Assembly (NCBI GenBank): GCA_023052935.1
Contig: CM041295.1
Coordinates: 159,760,366 to 159,824,365 of the forward strand
Direction of reading: 5' to 3'
Source of the DNA: Piezodorus guildinii
Taxonomy: Eukaryota > Arthropoda > Insecta > Hemiptera > Pentatomidae
DNA: 64,000 nt
In this document: piece by piece, positions 42,691 to 53,730 of the stretch
Layout: every line of letters begins with the position of its first letter
Position numbering within the stretch: position 1 is the first letter of the stretch
The notes under the pieces: generated by a model
Seen by the model: only the letters and a program-made list of their open reading frames with translations
Told to the model about the DNA's origin: nothing
The model's database searches: none
Position numbers and translations under genes: made by a program

Positions 42691-43278
42691 TATTTTCTAG
42701 TCCCCTACTTTGGACTTCTACTTGACAAACGTCTAACATGGAATCCGCAGAAAAGACTGAAACGACAAAAAACTGCCCGTCACTTTCGCTTACTACAACA
42801 CTAGCTGGACAAGGATCTAACCTTCCAATTATCGACAAATAATTATCTATATCAGCATCATAAGGCCTCTCTGGACTTACGAAGTTGAGCTTTGGGGCTC
42901 TACTAAACCATCAAATTCTTCCCGTCTTCAATCCTTACAAACTAAACTCCTTCGAAAAATCCTCAACGCTTCTTATTTTGTCACGAATAAGCTCATCCAT
43001 AAAGACCTTGTAGTTGATTTGGCCCGAACCAGGTATCAATCCTTCCATGGCAAACTCCACTCCCACTCTAACCCACTAGTTTCAATCCTTGCTTCCTCTT
43101 CTATTCCTGACAATCCTCCGAGGCGACTGAAAATAAGATGACCTAGAGACTTTATAGTTTAGATTACCTAGTGGGGTGATGCCAATGGGCATTTTATCTT
43201 CATGTTTATTATCTGACAGCTAATTTACTTGATGTATTTACTAATACAGTTGTAAATCTCAATAAATGAAAAAAAAAA
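42691..43278 (+). pseudogene. LINE A copy, second, 3' end with tail
   Basis: It starts at the FGLLLDKRLTWNP region and reads RLKRQKTAR, VELWGSTKPSNSSR, ILRKILNASYFVTNKLIHKD and ADLARTRYQSFH. The usual PRRLKRRWPRD is mutated and contains a stop. The 3' UTR ends TACAGTTGTAAATCTCAATA and a poly-A. Confidence 0.8.
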
Positions 43279-43366
43279 ATATTTTCTAGACAAACACTAT
43301 TCCTACTCTGATCCTTGTGGCTCTTTTTATTATTCGATCATATTTATTTAAAGTATTTTATAATAA

Positions 43367-43402
<36 letters not shown>

Positions 43403-43660
43403 CATTGATCTTAACCTGAAGATGTGAGACGTCGACTGATTTGGCATATTATGGGCCTTTGCTGGAATAACCTTGTTATTTGAGGATTACATGGTTTCAG
43501 ACAGCGGAAGCTCTTGAGTGTGGGTGCTTCAATGGGGTTCGTTTATTAAATCAAATCGATAACCAAGAAATTAAATTAGGTTATTAGTGTTAAAACCATG
43601 CGGTGCAGTACATATATCACCCAAATTTCCCAGTTTATAGCTATTCATAAATATATTTTA
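43279..43660. other. AT-rich spacer with (TA)n
   Basis: (TA)n at 43368-43400. CCTGAAGATGTGAGACGTCG near 43420 resembles the PLE-end motif without GAAAC. No gene. Confidence 0.4.
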
Positions 43661-43832
43661 TAGGATTATTCTCAATATTACAAAAACCGCTACTAGAAAT
43701 TTATAGAACTTGGTAATTTGAACTCAGGGGACTCTAAAACGCGTATTTCCGTTGCAAACTGGAATTAAAATATTTTCAAAATCTCAAGACTTACTATAAA
43801 TTCCATATATAGGCAAGTGAAAGTAAAAAGAA
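43661..43832 (+). repeat. Dispersed repeat T fragment
   Basis: GGACTCTAAAACGCGTATTT, then CCATATATAGGCAAGTGAAAG, that is, the right terminus of T (end B). Confidence 0.6.
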
Positions 43833-43984
43833 AAGAAGAACATTATGTAAATCTTTTGTCGCTATAAAAGAAAAAGGTTAATGGTGAATGCTCACTAGAC
43901 AAAATAATTCGTTTTAAATTAATATGAGTTGATGATGTAAACAAAGCGTCGAAATATTATTTGTGAAGGAAATAATAATAAGGT

Positions 43985-44490
43985 TAAATTATATCTATTA
44001 TAATTATAGAAGAGCAATTTTAATTCTGAATGTATTATTTGGAACAATCTCTTCTTTTTATTTATATATTTATTTATTATAACATTTGATTCTAACAACG
44101 TAACGTTTCGAGGTACTTTCTATGCCTCATCTTCAGATCATTAAAAATCATTTCCTTATGTCCACTTAAAATTGTTTTCAGTTCCACATTTAATGTTCTC
44201 CTTGCTCTTTTCATATGGTGCTCCATTTCCATATTAATATTATTTTATATCAATTATTATTATAGAAGAGTAATTTCAATTCTGAATGTATTATTTGGAA
44301 CAATCTCTTCTTTTTATTTATATATTTATTTATTATAACATATATAACATTTTGATTATAACAATGTAACGTTTCGAGGTACTTTCTATTGAGAACATTA
44401 AATGTGGAACTGAAAACAATTTTAATTGGACATAAGGAAGCAAATTATTTTTAATGATCTGAAGATGAGGCATATAAAGTACCTAGTATG
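43985..44490. mobile_element. Inverted cluster of Penelope-like terminal repeats (family P3), second locus
   Basis: The unit order is the same as at 10241-10800: a full minus unit, a partial minus unit and a plus unit. TCTAACAACGTAACGTTTCG occurs at 44092-44111. The plus unit at 44385-44490 breaks off inside the core (CCTAGTATG). Confidence 0.6.
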
Positions 44491-44689
44491 TTGTTTTATA
44501 TTAAAATATATAACATTATAATATTGTTGTCGACAACAATCGCTTGTGTTTATTCCCTATTTGTGCCTTCCATTACCTCCCAAAACTTTATATAAGATAT
44601 CATTGCTTTCTGAAATCTTTACTTTTTTATTTTTCCATATTACTACTTTTGTGTTCGGAAAAAATTAAATAAATGATAATATTTTTTGG

Positions 44690-44850
44690 TTATGAATTTT
44701 GTTTTAATTTTATCTTTAGCCTTTTTATATCAATACAGTTAAGATGATATGTTCATTTTTTTTTCGAATCAACAAAATCAAAGGTACATTAGAGGAAGAA
44801 ATTTTAAAATATTGGCATTAAGTCCTGTCGGAATTTTTCAATCATTTACG
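44690..44850 (-). repeat. Dispersed repeat T fragment
   Basis: It matches the 59380-59465 region (AAAGGTACATTAGAGGAAGA, ATTTTAAAATATTGGCATTA). Confidence 0.5.
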
Positions 44851-44874
44851 CCTATTTAACGAGTTGTCCTCAGA

Positions 44875-45425
44875 CTAGACTGAAACGACAAGAAAAAGCT
44901 CGCAGATCCCGTTTATTTACAACATTTACTTGACAAACGCTCAAAACTTCCCACCTACTACACACAACTAATTCAGATTACCACAGTTAGTCCCATTTGG
45001 ACGTATGCAATTGAACAACGGGGATCCACTAAGCCTTCCGCATCCACTTCTTTTAATCCAAAATCCTTCGTAAGATTCGTCTTACTTTGTCACCAATAAA
45101 ATAATCCATAAGGACCTGAATATCCCATTAGTTTCAGACTTAGCACGAATTATTATAAACTCCCTTTCACTCCAAATTACAAGCCCATCCAAACCCACTT
45201 GTCCGCAAACTCTTATCTCTGTCTATTCCTGATCATCCTCCGAAGAGGCTGAAAATACGACAACCTCGAGATCTACTGGCTTAAACAAACTGAAGTGCTA
45301 CCACTGGGTAGTTTCTTGGCACGCCTATATCAAGCCCGTATGTCAATGATCCCATTTACTTGATGGACTTTTTTTTTTTAATTACAGTTGTAAATATCAT
45401 TATAATATATGAAACAAAAATAAAT
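44875..45425 (+). pseudogene. LINE A-subfamily copy, decayed, with 3' UTR
   Basis: Fragments of RLKRQE, ISPIWTYA, SKILRKI and LNIPLVSDLAR are followed by a 3' UTR (GCTACCACTGGGTAGTTTCT) and ATTACAGTTGTAAATATCA. It belongs with the 36.5- and 63.8-kb subfamily. Confidence 0.75.
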
Positions 45426-45434
45426 AAATTTTGA

Positions 45435-45790
45435 GAGTTGAACAATATCTTCAGAATTGTTTTTGAGAACATCTTAAAAAAGTGCATAGTATGAAGTTGT
45501 TCTTCTGGTAAGCCGATTTTAATGAAAAAAGTTGCTGTCACTTCTCATTAATATAGGCTTCTAAATTATGAAATTTCCGTTTAATACAACTTACTGTTTT
45601 CGAGCTAGACACGCAGGTGTTCATGCACAGGCATCTTTGCTGGACTTGGTCGTTGGGACTCAGTGGACCCTAAAACGTCTATTCCAACTTCAACTCGAAA
45701 ACTTTCCTGGAACTATAATTCGAATATTCCACGATCGGAATACTAAATCTTCCTCTGTATTTCATATAAGTGAAATTAATAAATGAAAAT
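45435..45790 (+). repeat. Dispersed repeat T copy
   Basis: It has GTGCATAGTATGAAGTTG, AAAGTTGCTGTCACTTCTC, ATGAAATTTCCG, GACTTGGTCGTTGGGACTCA, GGACCCTAAAACG and terminal TTTCATATAAGTGAAA. Confidence 0.6.
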
Positions 45791-46550
45791 CTTAAACACA
45801 TGCATATCCATATATTGTTAATAATAATTATATATTTTTTAGAGTATTTAGTTATATGCTTATTACATTATATTAAACTAAAACTTGATAATTGACTGTG
45901 AGTAACAGGAATCGAGGGAAAATCTTTAGGCTGGGGAGGGGGCCTTAACAAGCATTAACATTAACATTCCAAGCTTAGCCACGGCCAAAGTTGTGCTAGT
46001 ATTACTCCGAAAATTACGCATCTCAACTATCCCAGAACCACCGTTACAATGAGCCAACAACAATTTCACTATGATATTCAACTCAATATTTAAATCAAGC
46101 CATTCATGGACGTTCCCAGTTTCTGCATCAATGATGAACTCCGCAACTTACTTCCAAACTATTAAATAACCATGAAAATGAAGATTCGTGGAATAGAAAC
46201 GCAAATCTGCCATTGGACTGAAAATTTAGAGTTAGTTTTAAGTTGCCATTTCACTGCTTTTGGATTTAGTTGGTAATAGTACTAGATATAGTAGTAAAAT
46301 TCTTACTATGCTTGATTGAGAAATAAACAATCAAATGGAAAATTATTGAAATGAAAAAAATATTCTGGGATCAAGTCCCCTTAGAACAAACATAATGAAC
46401 AAAAGAAATCCTTTTTGTTTGGTTACTTTAAAAATATAGAAGATCAACTATTCAATATATTTATCAATTTATACACAAATATTTATGCTATATATACCTA
46501 TATTTTACAATGAAACGGAAGATTGAGATTTGAGTAGGTAATGGAAGAGT
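45791..46550. other. AT-rich spacer
   Basis: No gene or repeat family recognised. Confidence 0.4.
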
Positions 46551-46551
46551 T

Positions 46552-46665
46552 GATGTTAGAAGGAAGAAAGAGAGTCTGTACGGATAGAGATAGGCGTTCG
46601 GTTTCGAACCCGCGACCTAAGGCATAGAAGGCTGTTATGATAGCCACTTCACCACAGGTAACCTT
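46552..46665 (-). mobile_element. tRNA-derived SINE head, third family (S3)
   Basis: On the minus strand there is a perfect A box TGGTGAAGTGG (46644-46654) and a B box GGTTCGAAACC (46600-46610), about 33 nt apart as in tRNAs. The sequence after the B box (CTATCTCTATCCGTACAGAC) differs from S1 and S2. Only the head is clear. Confidence 0.55.
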
Positions 46666-46859
46666 AGAAGATTATACTATGATGAAAATAATATCTGGTG
46701 CATCTACTCCGAACAACTTTTCAAACTGAACATCCATATGAACAATGACATATTTCTTTTAAAAAAAGTAGCTAAAGAATCTTTAAAAATCTAATTTGAT
46801 CCCTTATCGATTAGATTTTTAAGATAATAATAACGATTTTGTAGATTATGTGCAGATAC

Positions 46860-47110
46860 CAATCTATCTATTTATCTGCGTGGCTCTACAACCCTTGGTG
46901 GGTCTTGGCTTCCTCAATAAGCCGCCGTCATTCTGTGCTGCCGCTCTCCAGTTCCTGACTCCGTGCGTCCGCCGCCACTCCATCAATCCATCGCAGCCTG
47001 GTGCTGTGAATGGCGGTTTCTAAAGCTCATTTGGGCACTTCTTCCCCTTGCATCCTTGCGACATGGCCAGCCCAACTGAGCCTTCCCAGCTTTATAATGA
47101 AACCAATATT
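46860..47110 (-). pseudogene. RTE-like LINE (family D) C-terminal fragment
   Basis: Minus strand: KLGRLSWAGHVARM-like segment (47080-47110), EEVPK, TAIHSTRLRWIDGVAADAR and, in a shifted frame, LIEEAKTHQGL. This is the typical RTE-like ending in which RLRWIDGV is followed by EEAKTHQGL. Confidence 0.65.
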
Positions 47111-47769
47111 GATTGTATATTAAATCAATCCGATGATTTTCGTTCAAGCCCGAATCCCAGGGATAAAACTGAGATCAGACCCTCCTGCTGACACCTCGCC
47201 ATACCTTTTGGACGCCTGCTACTCAGTCCAGTGCATATTTAGGTTTTTATTTCATTGCGAATAAAATTGCCCTTATTAAACAATACGTTCTTATCTATAT
47301 GAATGTTAACTTTCTGTTTAGGTGAAATAAGAGCTGAAATGTCCTTCACACGTGAAAGGCAAAAATAAACTCTAGGAGATCCCAGTGTTACTCAGTTAGT
47401 CCACGACAATCCTATGGAAGCCACTAGTGACTGAGTGAGGGCAATATAACCGCAGTGTTTAAAGACTCGAGTCGAGAAGCTATTGCGATAACTCCGATAG
47501 TATATTTGTATTGAAGTTTGACGCCATTTAATCTGTGAGGATCGTTATAAGAATAATTAGAGGTACATAGAAATAGGTGCAAAAGTTTTAGGACGATATA
47601 TAATCTAAGTTTATGGAATAGGTTTGGAGTATTATGTATATGTGATGTAATTAGGCTGTAATATTGCATTCACATGTATTTATTTCTCAATATTTTCCGA
47701 AACGAATCATATGTAAAGTCTTAAAAGCAAAACATGTGGTGAAAAGATAAAGTACATGAACGTGTTAAT
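47111..47769. other. Spacer
   Basis: Nothing recognised. The open frame 47424-47669 has no motif. Confidence 0.35.
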
Positions 47770-47780
47770 CACAAAATATC

Positions 47781-48824
47781 TTTTTTTTTTTTTTTTTTTA
47801 ATTCATTTATTGAGATTTACAACTGTATGTTCATACATCAAGTAAATAGGCTACAATGATAATACACATGAAAAAAACATGAAGAGAAACTGCCCATTGG
47901 CAGCACTCTAGTAGTGAATCTACACAAGAAGGTCTCGAGGCCATCTTCTTTTCAGACGCCTCGGCGGATTGTCAGGAATTGAAGTGGAAGCAAGGATTGA
48001 AACTAGTGGATTAGAGTGGGAGTGGAGTTTTTCATAGAAGGAGTGATACCTGGTACAGGCCAAATCAGCAACATATGGAACATTAAGGTCTTTGTGGATG
48101 ATTTTGTTGGTGACAAAGTAAGGAGCGTTAAGGATTTTGGATTGTAAGGATTGGATACGGGAAGAGTTTGATGGTTTAGTAGAGCCCCAAAGCTCAACTC
48201 CGTAAGTCCAGATAGGCCTTATGATTGTCATGTAAATTAGTCTTTTGTAGTAAAGAGAAAGGTTAGAGCGTCTGTCAAGTAAATGTTGAAGTAACCGAAA
48301 TCGGCGAGCAGTCTCTTGTCTTTTCAGTCTTGTATGCGGATTCCATGTAAGACGTTTGTCAAGCAGGAGGCCTAAATAACGGATCTGTTCAACAGGGACA
48401 AGCGGAATATCATTAAAGGACACTGTAGGGCAGGATGTCATAGGTTTACGACGAAGGGTAAAGGTAATCTGGTGGGATTTATTGGAGTTGATTTTAATTA
48501 TCCAATTCTGACACCATACCTCAAGGTCTCTGATGTGGGATTGGAGGTTTTGAGAGGCAATACTAGGATCGTTATTAACTGATAGCACGCAAGTGTCATC
48601 GGCATAGGTAGAAAGGAATGTGTTAGGAAGGGTTGGGATATCAGCTGTATAGACTGTGTAGAGAATGGGTCCTAGGATACTGCCTTGAGGAACACCAGCA
48701 GACTGAGTAAAAGTGAATGAATAGGAACTATTGTGGTTGATTTTAAAGGTTCTATCAGAGAGGTAGGACTGGAGGATGAGGAAGTATGTTGGATGGAGGA
48801 ATTTACGGAGTTTGTTCAGCAGTC
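47781..48824 (-). mobile_element. LINE A copy, young, 5'-truncated, with target duplication
   Basis: CACAAAATATC is duplicated at 47770-47780 and 48825-48835. The element's poly-A (T-run 47781-47799) is adjacent to the left copy. The 5' end is truncated in the RT palm. Confidence 0.93.
47920..48822 (-). pseudogene. LINE A RT palm to C-terminus, uninterrupted
   Basis: The frame is open from the 5' junction (LNKLRKFLHPTYFLILQSYL) through GVPQGSILGP, YADD (48595-48606), HIRDLEVWCQNW, TWNPHTRLKRQE, YGVELWGSTKPSNSS and RRWPRDLLV, with no stop or frameshift over about 300 codons. No start codon exists because the 5' part was never inserted. Catalytic YADD is intact, but the first catalytic Asp is missing. 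Intact coding in a dead-on-arrival copy points to recent insertion. Confidence 0.92.
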
Positions 48825-48836
48825 CACAAAATATCT

Positions 48837-49560
48837 ACGTACAATATTTGCATATAGCACCAGGAATTCCGAACCAGGCTTGTGCCTCCCTAGTGAAAGG
48901 AAAAACAAGTGTCAGGAGATCTCAGCGCTTATGGCTGTAGCACATTGATAATTTATAGCATTAATCATAGTTCGAAAGGGTGAGACAAATATTAAGCAGT
49001 TCCCAAACGGATCAAGTCCATATGTTGCACCTTTTATCCAATGCGCCTTGAGGATAATAGATTGTAGTAAATTCAAATGAGGTGTTCTCTCTTGGGACCT
49101 GTATAACTGGCCTCAAACGTCAATTAAGCTCTTGGATTTTATGTCTAGTATGAACATGAGTTTCAGGTTAGTTTTTTGTCTAGGAGAAAGGCTGCATATA
49201 TCTCCCTGAAAAATAAAATTACCTTAAAATGGACCGGTGCGATAGATCTACGTCAGAGAACGTGAAAACGACATGCTTACATTTTGATTAATTGACATTG
49301 ATGGCGCACCCTCTAGAATTCAAACGGAAGGGTATTAATGCTTAAATGAAAAAGTATGGATTCAGGTGAATAATGGCTCCCTCTGTGTTGAAGTTAAATT
49401 TAAACCGACCTTTGACTGTGTTAATCTGATTACCGGCCCAACATTATGAACATCCCTGATATCCATTATGATCCTGATATTGACAATACTGCAACAGAAG
49501 AGACACAACATTCATGTAAAAATAGTACGCGGGCTAGAAATGTTTTTCGATTTAGACGGC
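48837..49560. other. Spacer with a decayed LINE piece
   Basis: Around 49140-49195 the minus strand resembles FLLDKKLTWN in a decayed LINE frame. Otherwise nothing is recognised. Confidence 0.35.
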
Positions 49561-49699
49561 TTTTTTGTGTTTGCTTATTAAATGATGGTAGAATAGAATA
49601 GGATATATTTTATTTGTCTTTGGGGTATTACCCATACAAATAGAGCCTGGCTAGGCTATTAACATTACATTTTTTAAGTTGTGTATATATATACGCTTT

Positions 49700-50165
49700 T
49701 TAAATAATAATACATCTGTTTAAAATAATCTAAAAAAAGAATAAATAAAAAAATAATAAATAAAAAATACATGTTGATAAGGATAAATTAAGTTATTTAT
49801 TTATTTTGTTTTTTTCTTCAATACTCAACTGTATAAACAAAAAGCAAATAAATATGATTTTAAAATAATAATGCATCTGTTTGAAAAGATAAAATAAATA
49901 AATACGATAAGGATAAAGATAAATTTTTTTTTTTTTCTGTTTTTTCTTCAATATAGTAGAGATAAAATAAATAAAGAAAAAAAATACAATTTTTTAAAAA
50001 TAATAATACATCTGTTAAAAAAAAAAAAAAATAGTATATTGATAAAGATAAATTAAGTTTTTTTTTTTGTGTTTTTTTCAATATAGTAGAGTTATAATAA
50101 AAAACAAAAATGTTTTCAAAATAATAATACATCTGTTTTAAAAAATAATACTAAAATAAAACAAA
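49700..50165. repeat. Degenerate tandem array, about 4 units
   Basis: AAATAATAATACATCTGTTT recurs near 49702, 49863, 49998 and 50119, each followed by A-rich, GATAAGGATAAATT and T-rich segments. Unit length shrinks from about 160 to 120 bp. It is low-complexity, and the open frame 49860-50132 is an artefact. Confidence 0.7.
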
Positions 50166-50640
50166 ATAAGTTAAAAAAAAAAAATAAATGAAAATCTTTT
50201 TAGATATCTTTTAAGACTTTTTAGATTGCAATTTTACATAATATTGATAAAGCTCGGTTAGACTGGTTACTATTGTTTATGCGTTTATCATTGATTTATA
50301 TACATCAAAACAGTCATTGGGGATATACTATTGTTGACATATTATTGTTTTTGTTTATGCGTTATTTAGATTTCGAATGTAAGCATATTGTTTTTATTCG
50401 TTGATAATGAACGATCTCATTTTTAGGCAGTTAATTATATAATAATATATTTGGTTTAATTTAGTTTGGTCTTCTATTATAAATATTGTCGGGAACTTAA
50501 ATTATGGTATGAATTAGGCCCATCTGGCAGCTGATATACTGTAGGGTTTTCTACTTACGATGCCGTTTTAGTTCGAAAAAATGTCAGATTATCGAATCAT
50601 TTATGTACAATATTATTAGTTGAGCTCGACAAATCGCAAG
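50166..50640. other. AT-rich spacer
   Basis: Nothing recognised. Confidence 0.35.
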
Positions 50641-51115
50641 CTAGTCATGGCTTCCTCCACTAGCAATCACCAAGCATTGCTATGTGCTGCTGCCATCCAA
50701 TTCCGTACTCCGATGATCCTTGAATAAGTTGAGACACAGTCCGCCCACCGCACTTATTGCCGACCTAAATAGAGCCGGGCTAACTGCTGCTCCCTTAGTA
50801 TTTTCTTCGGGACTGAATCATAAGGCATCTGTTCGTGGTGTCACAACACCACAACTTCCCCGCTTTGATAATTCTAACAATTTCAGGCTGGTTATAGAGG
50901 CTATGGATACCTTCTTCAGTGTCAATTTTCACAGGTAGCACCATAAAATCGTCTGAGGATTTTCCTTTTCAATAGCAAGGAGGTATCTTTCATCTGCTTT
51001 AGCAGTGGTTCAGGTCTCAGAACTAACAATCAGAATAGGGCGGATGAAGGGTTTTGTAGAGAATGATCTAAGTGTGTGGCGAGACAAGTTTACTTGCGTG
51101 GAAATTCTGTAGCTT
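50641..51115 (-). pseudogene. RTE-like LINE C-terminal domain remnant
   Basis: Minus strand: LSRHTLRSFSTKPFIRPILI and TTAKADERYLLAIEKENPQT correspond to the LY.TLIRPVLTYGSE and LTKADE...ER blocks of RTE-like LINEs. The remainder to 50641 is decayed. Confidence 0.55.
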
Positions 51116-51195
51116 TTTACCAATTATTAGTAGAAGGATAATGTACATTTAAAAAAAAAAAAAAAGTTTCAACTTGATTTGAAAAATTAATACTT

Positions 51196-51411
51196 CTACG
51201 GGTACATAGTAAATGCGCTGTAGGAAACGTAACTCCTGGCAGCTCCCAGATGTACTGTGTCTTTAACAACCTTCAATAAATATACAAATAGCAGATCAGC
51301 CGTTTTAAAATGATTTGTCAAAAACATTGCTAGGTACATACATGATATTAAAAGGGAAAGGAGTGCGTCAAAAATGGCTTGACATCCTAGAAAAAACAAA
51401 CAATTTTGCAT
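51196..51411 (-). other. Open frame of unknown nature
   Basis: A 71-codon frame with a hydrophobic centre (LLSLLISCMYLAMFLT). No family is recognised and no second copy was seen. It could be chance. Confidence 0.2.
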
Positions 51412-51564
51412 CTCACATGAAAATCGACTTTATTTATCATTTCTTATCTACTTTATTTACCTAATATTTTCTCTTTTTTTTTCAGGTAAGGATTACCAAA
51501 TAACTAACCTCTTCTAAGTGATGAGTAAGTAAAATTCGTTTTCTCTTATTACAACATGTACAAC

Positions 51565-51765
51565 TTTTTTTTACTTTCACTTATATATGAAATATAAAAT
51601 AAGGATAATTATTGCTTGAAAGAATTTAAATCCAACTTTCGACCGAAATACACGTTTTAGGTGCTTAGGTCCAAATGACCATGTTCCGCTATGTATGTCT
51701 GTGGTATATATAGCTCAAAAACGATAAGCTGTATAAAATTGAAATTTCTTATTTTAAAAGCGTGT
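51565..51765 (+). repeat. Dispersed repeat T copy
   Basis: It has TTACTTTCACTTATATATGA, AAATACACGTTTTAGGTGC, then GGTCCAAATGACC and TTGAAATTTCTTATTTT in family order. Confidence 0.6.
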
Positions 51766-51859
51766 ATGCTTTAAATGCTATAGAAACATTTTCAACAAAA
51801 TCAGAGAATCGTGAGAGTTACTGAGATATTCGCGAAAGCGGCTCAATAAAAACTCAATT

Positions 51860-52050
51860 TTATTCTTTCTTCCTTGAGTTTGAGGGGGTTGGCCACCAGG
51901 GAGGTAAGCAGGGGTAGGCAATTTCCTTCCCTCTCCGCTGAGTGTGGCCACCTCGAAAAATCGTCTTTCCTTTCCCCGCCGGGAGACTCCCCTAAGTGAG
52001 GTCAAGCATTAAATGCTCTACTAGACCATGCCACTCCATTTATGATGAAT
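51860..52050 (-). mobile_element. S1-like SINE head with different body
   Basis: Minus strand GGAGTGGCATGGTCTAGTAG (A-box-like TGGTCTAGTAG) matches the S1 start. A purine/GC-rich body follows (GGGGAAAGGAAAGACG, CGGAGAGGGAAGGAAATTGC) that is not S1. Confidence 0.4.
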
Positions 52051-52525
52051 GAAGATCAGGGAAAGTAACGGAACCTAGGTTTACAGGTGAAATTCTCCTA
52101 AGATATAAAAGGAAATATTTCAAAAAATATACCTATATTATATAGTATATTCCGTAGTGTTGTTTTTCTTTTTATTTTATTGTTTACATGCATATAATCT
52201 TTGTGATATAAACGCAATAGATTTTAACAATATTAATAAACATTAAGAAATTTAGAACAGAAGTGAAAATATTCATCATTAAAGTACAAACAAAGTATTC
52301 ACGTTATTTTAATGTATATCAAGCATGTTTAGATTCTATGTGCTTACCACATTTACGAAAAGAAAAAACTTGCTTATAGTCATATAGTTGTTAAGACCCT
52401 TGCCATAACCGTAGCATTGATGTAAAAATTCTAATTACTGTTGAATGAAAGAAAGAATGAAAATTCATCTTTGAAAATAATGTTGTTTTCTTGTAAATTC
52501 TGTATATTCTTTCTTTATTATGTTC
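52051..52525. other. AT-rich spacer
   Basis: Nothing recognised. Confidence 0.35.
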
Positions 52526-52537
52526 AGATTTCTTAAG

Positions 52538-53688
52538 CTTTAAGCTCAAAAACCATTTACCCCTATCCTTATACCTAGTCCTCCGATCCTATCTATCAAA
52601 CCGCTCCTTCCGAGTTCGTTGTGGTGCAGAATATTCCAATTATTATCCAGTCGAATCCGGTGTTCCTCAGGGTAGTGTCCTTGGTCCTATCCTCTACAAT
52701 ATATACACGGCTGATATTCCTCTTTGCCCTAATACCTTCCTAGCAACGTACGCTGATGACACAGCTATCCTATCCTCTCACTTAGATCCCGAAATTGCAT
52801 CTGCAGGCCTCCAAACACACCTTTCTCAAATTGAAGACTGGTGTAACAACTGGAGAATCAAAGTAAATCAATCCAAATGCAGACATGTCACCTTTACCCT
52901 TCGAAGACAATCCTGCCCTCCAGTTCTCTTTAACTCCGTTCCGCTTCCTTTCTCCGACACAGTCCGGTATCTTGGCTTCCTTCTGGACAAAAGACTAACT
53001 TGGAACCCGCATACTAGACTTAAACGACAAGAACTTAATCGACGATTTGGACAATTATACAGACTACTGAACAGAAATTCTAAATTATCTATCAAGAACA
53101 AACTGCTAATATACAAGACAGTACTGAAACCTATCTGGACCTACGGACTTGAACTGTGGGGGACAGCTAAATTTTCTAACATCAAACGCATTCAATCCTT
53201 CCAATCAAAAGTCCTCCGAACAATAGTTAATGCTCCTTATTATGTATCCAACCATACCTTACACCGCGACCTAAATATTCCATTTATTTTAGACCTTATA
53301 CCATTAAAATTCTCTAAATTCCACCAGAACCTTATCCATCACCCTAATCCCCTAGCTCAATCCTTATCCAGCTCCACACATCCTTACCATCCTCCTAGAA
53401 GGTTGAAACGGCAGTGGCCTCGAGACCTCTTGTAAAATGTATATTGGAGTTCTAGCATTGGCTAGATTCTCCACTCACGTGCTGTATGCTTGTGAATTGT
53501 ATATAGGTATGAGTGACTTTTGTATATATTTTTATTGATTTTGTTTTGTATTTATTTATATTGTATTATTATTATATAAATTTATTGTTTTGTATATATC
53601 GTGTGAATGCAGTATGAAGGTTGTACTTTATCCCTATTAAAAATGTCCTAAATTGGACAGATTGTAATATTGTTCAATAAAGAATTGT

Positions 53689-53719
<31 letters not shown>
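52538..53719 (+). mobile_element. LINE B copy, young, 5'-truncated, with target duplication
   Basis: GATTTCTTAAG is duplicated at 52527-52537 and 53720-53730. The element has a 3' UTR and a 26-bp poly-A ending at 53719, immediately before the right duplication. Confidence 0.95.
52545..53435 (+). pseudogene. LINE B RT palm to C-terminus, uninterrupted
   Basis: Read in the frame of the stop at 53433-53435, there is no interruption from the 5' junction. It reads LKNHLPLSLYLVLRSYLSN, GVPQGSVLGP, YADD (52749-52760), HLSQIEDWCNNWRIKV, LDKRLTWNPHTRLKRQE, TYGLELWGTAKFSN, LNIPFILDLIPLKF and RRLKRQWPRDLL. There is no start codon because the copy is truncated. It is clearly a different Jockey-type family from LINE A: the blocks are alike but many residues differ, and the 3' UTR is unrelated. 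Confidence 0.93.
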
Positions 53720-53730
53720 GATTTCTTAAG

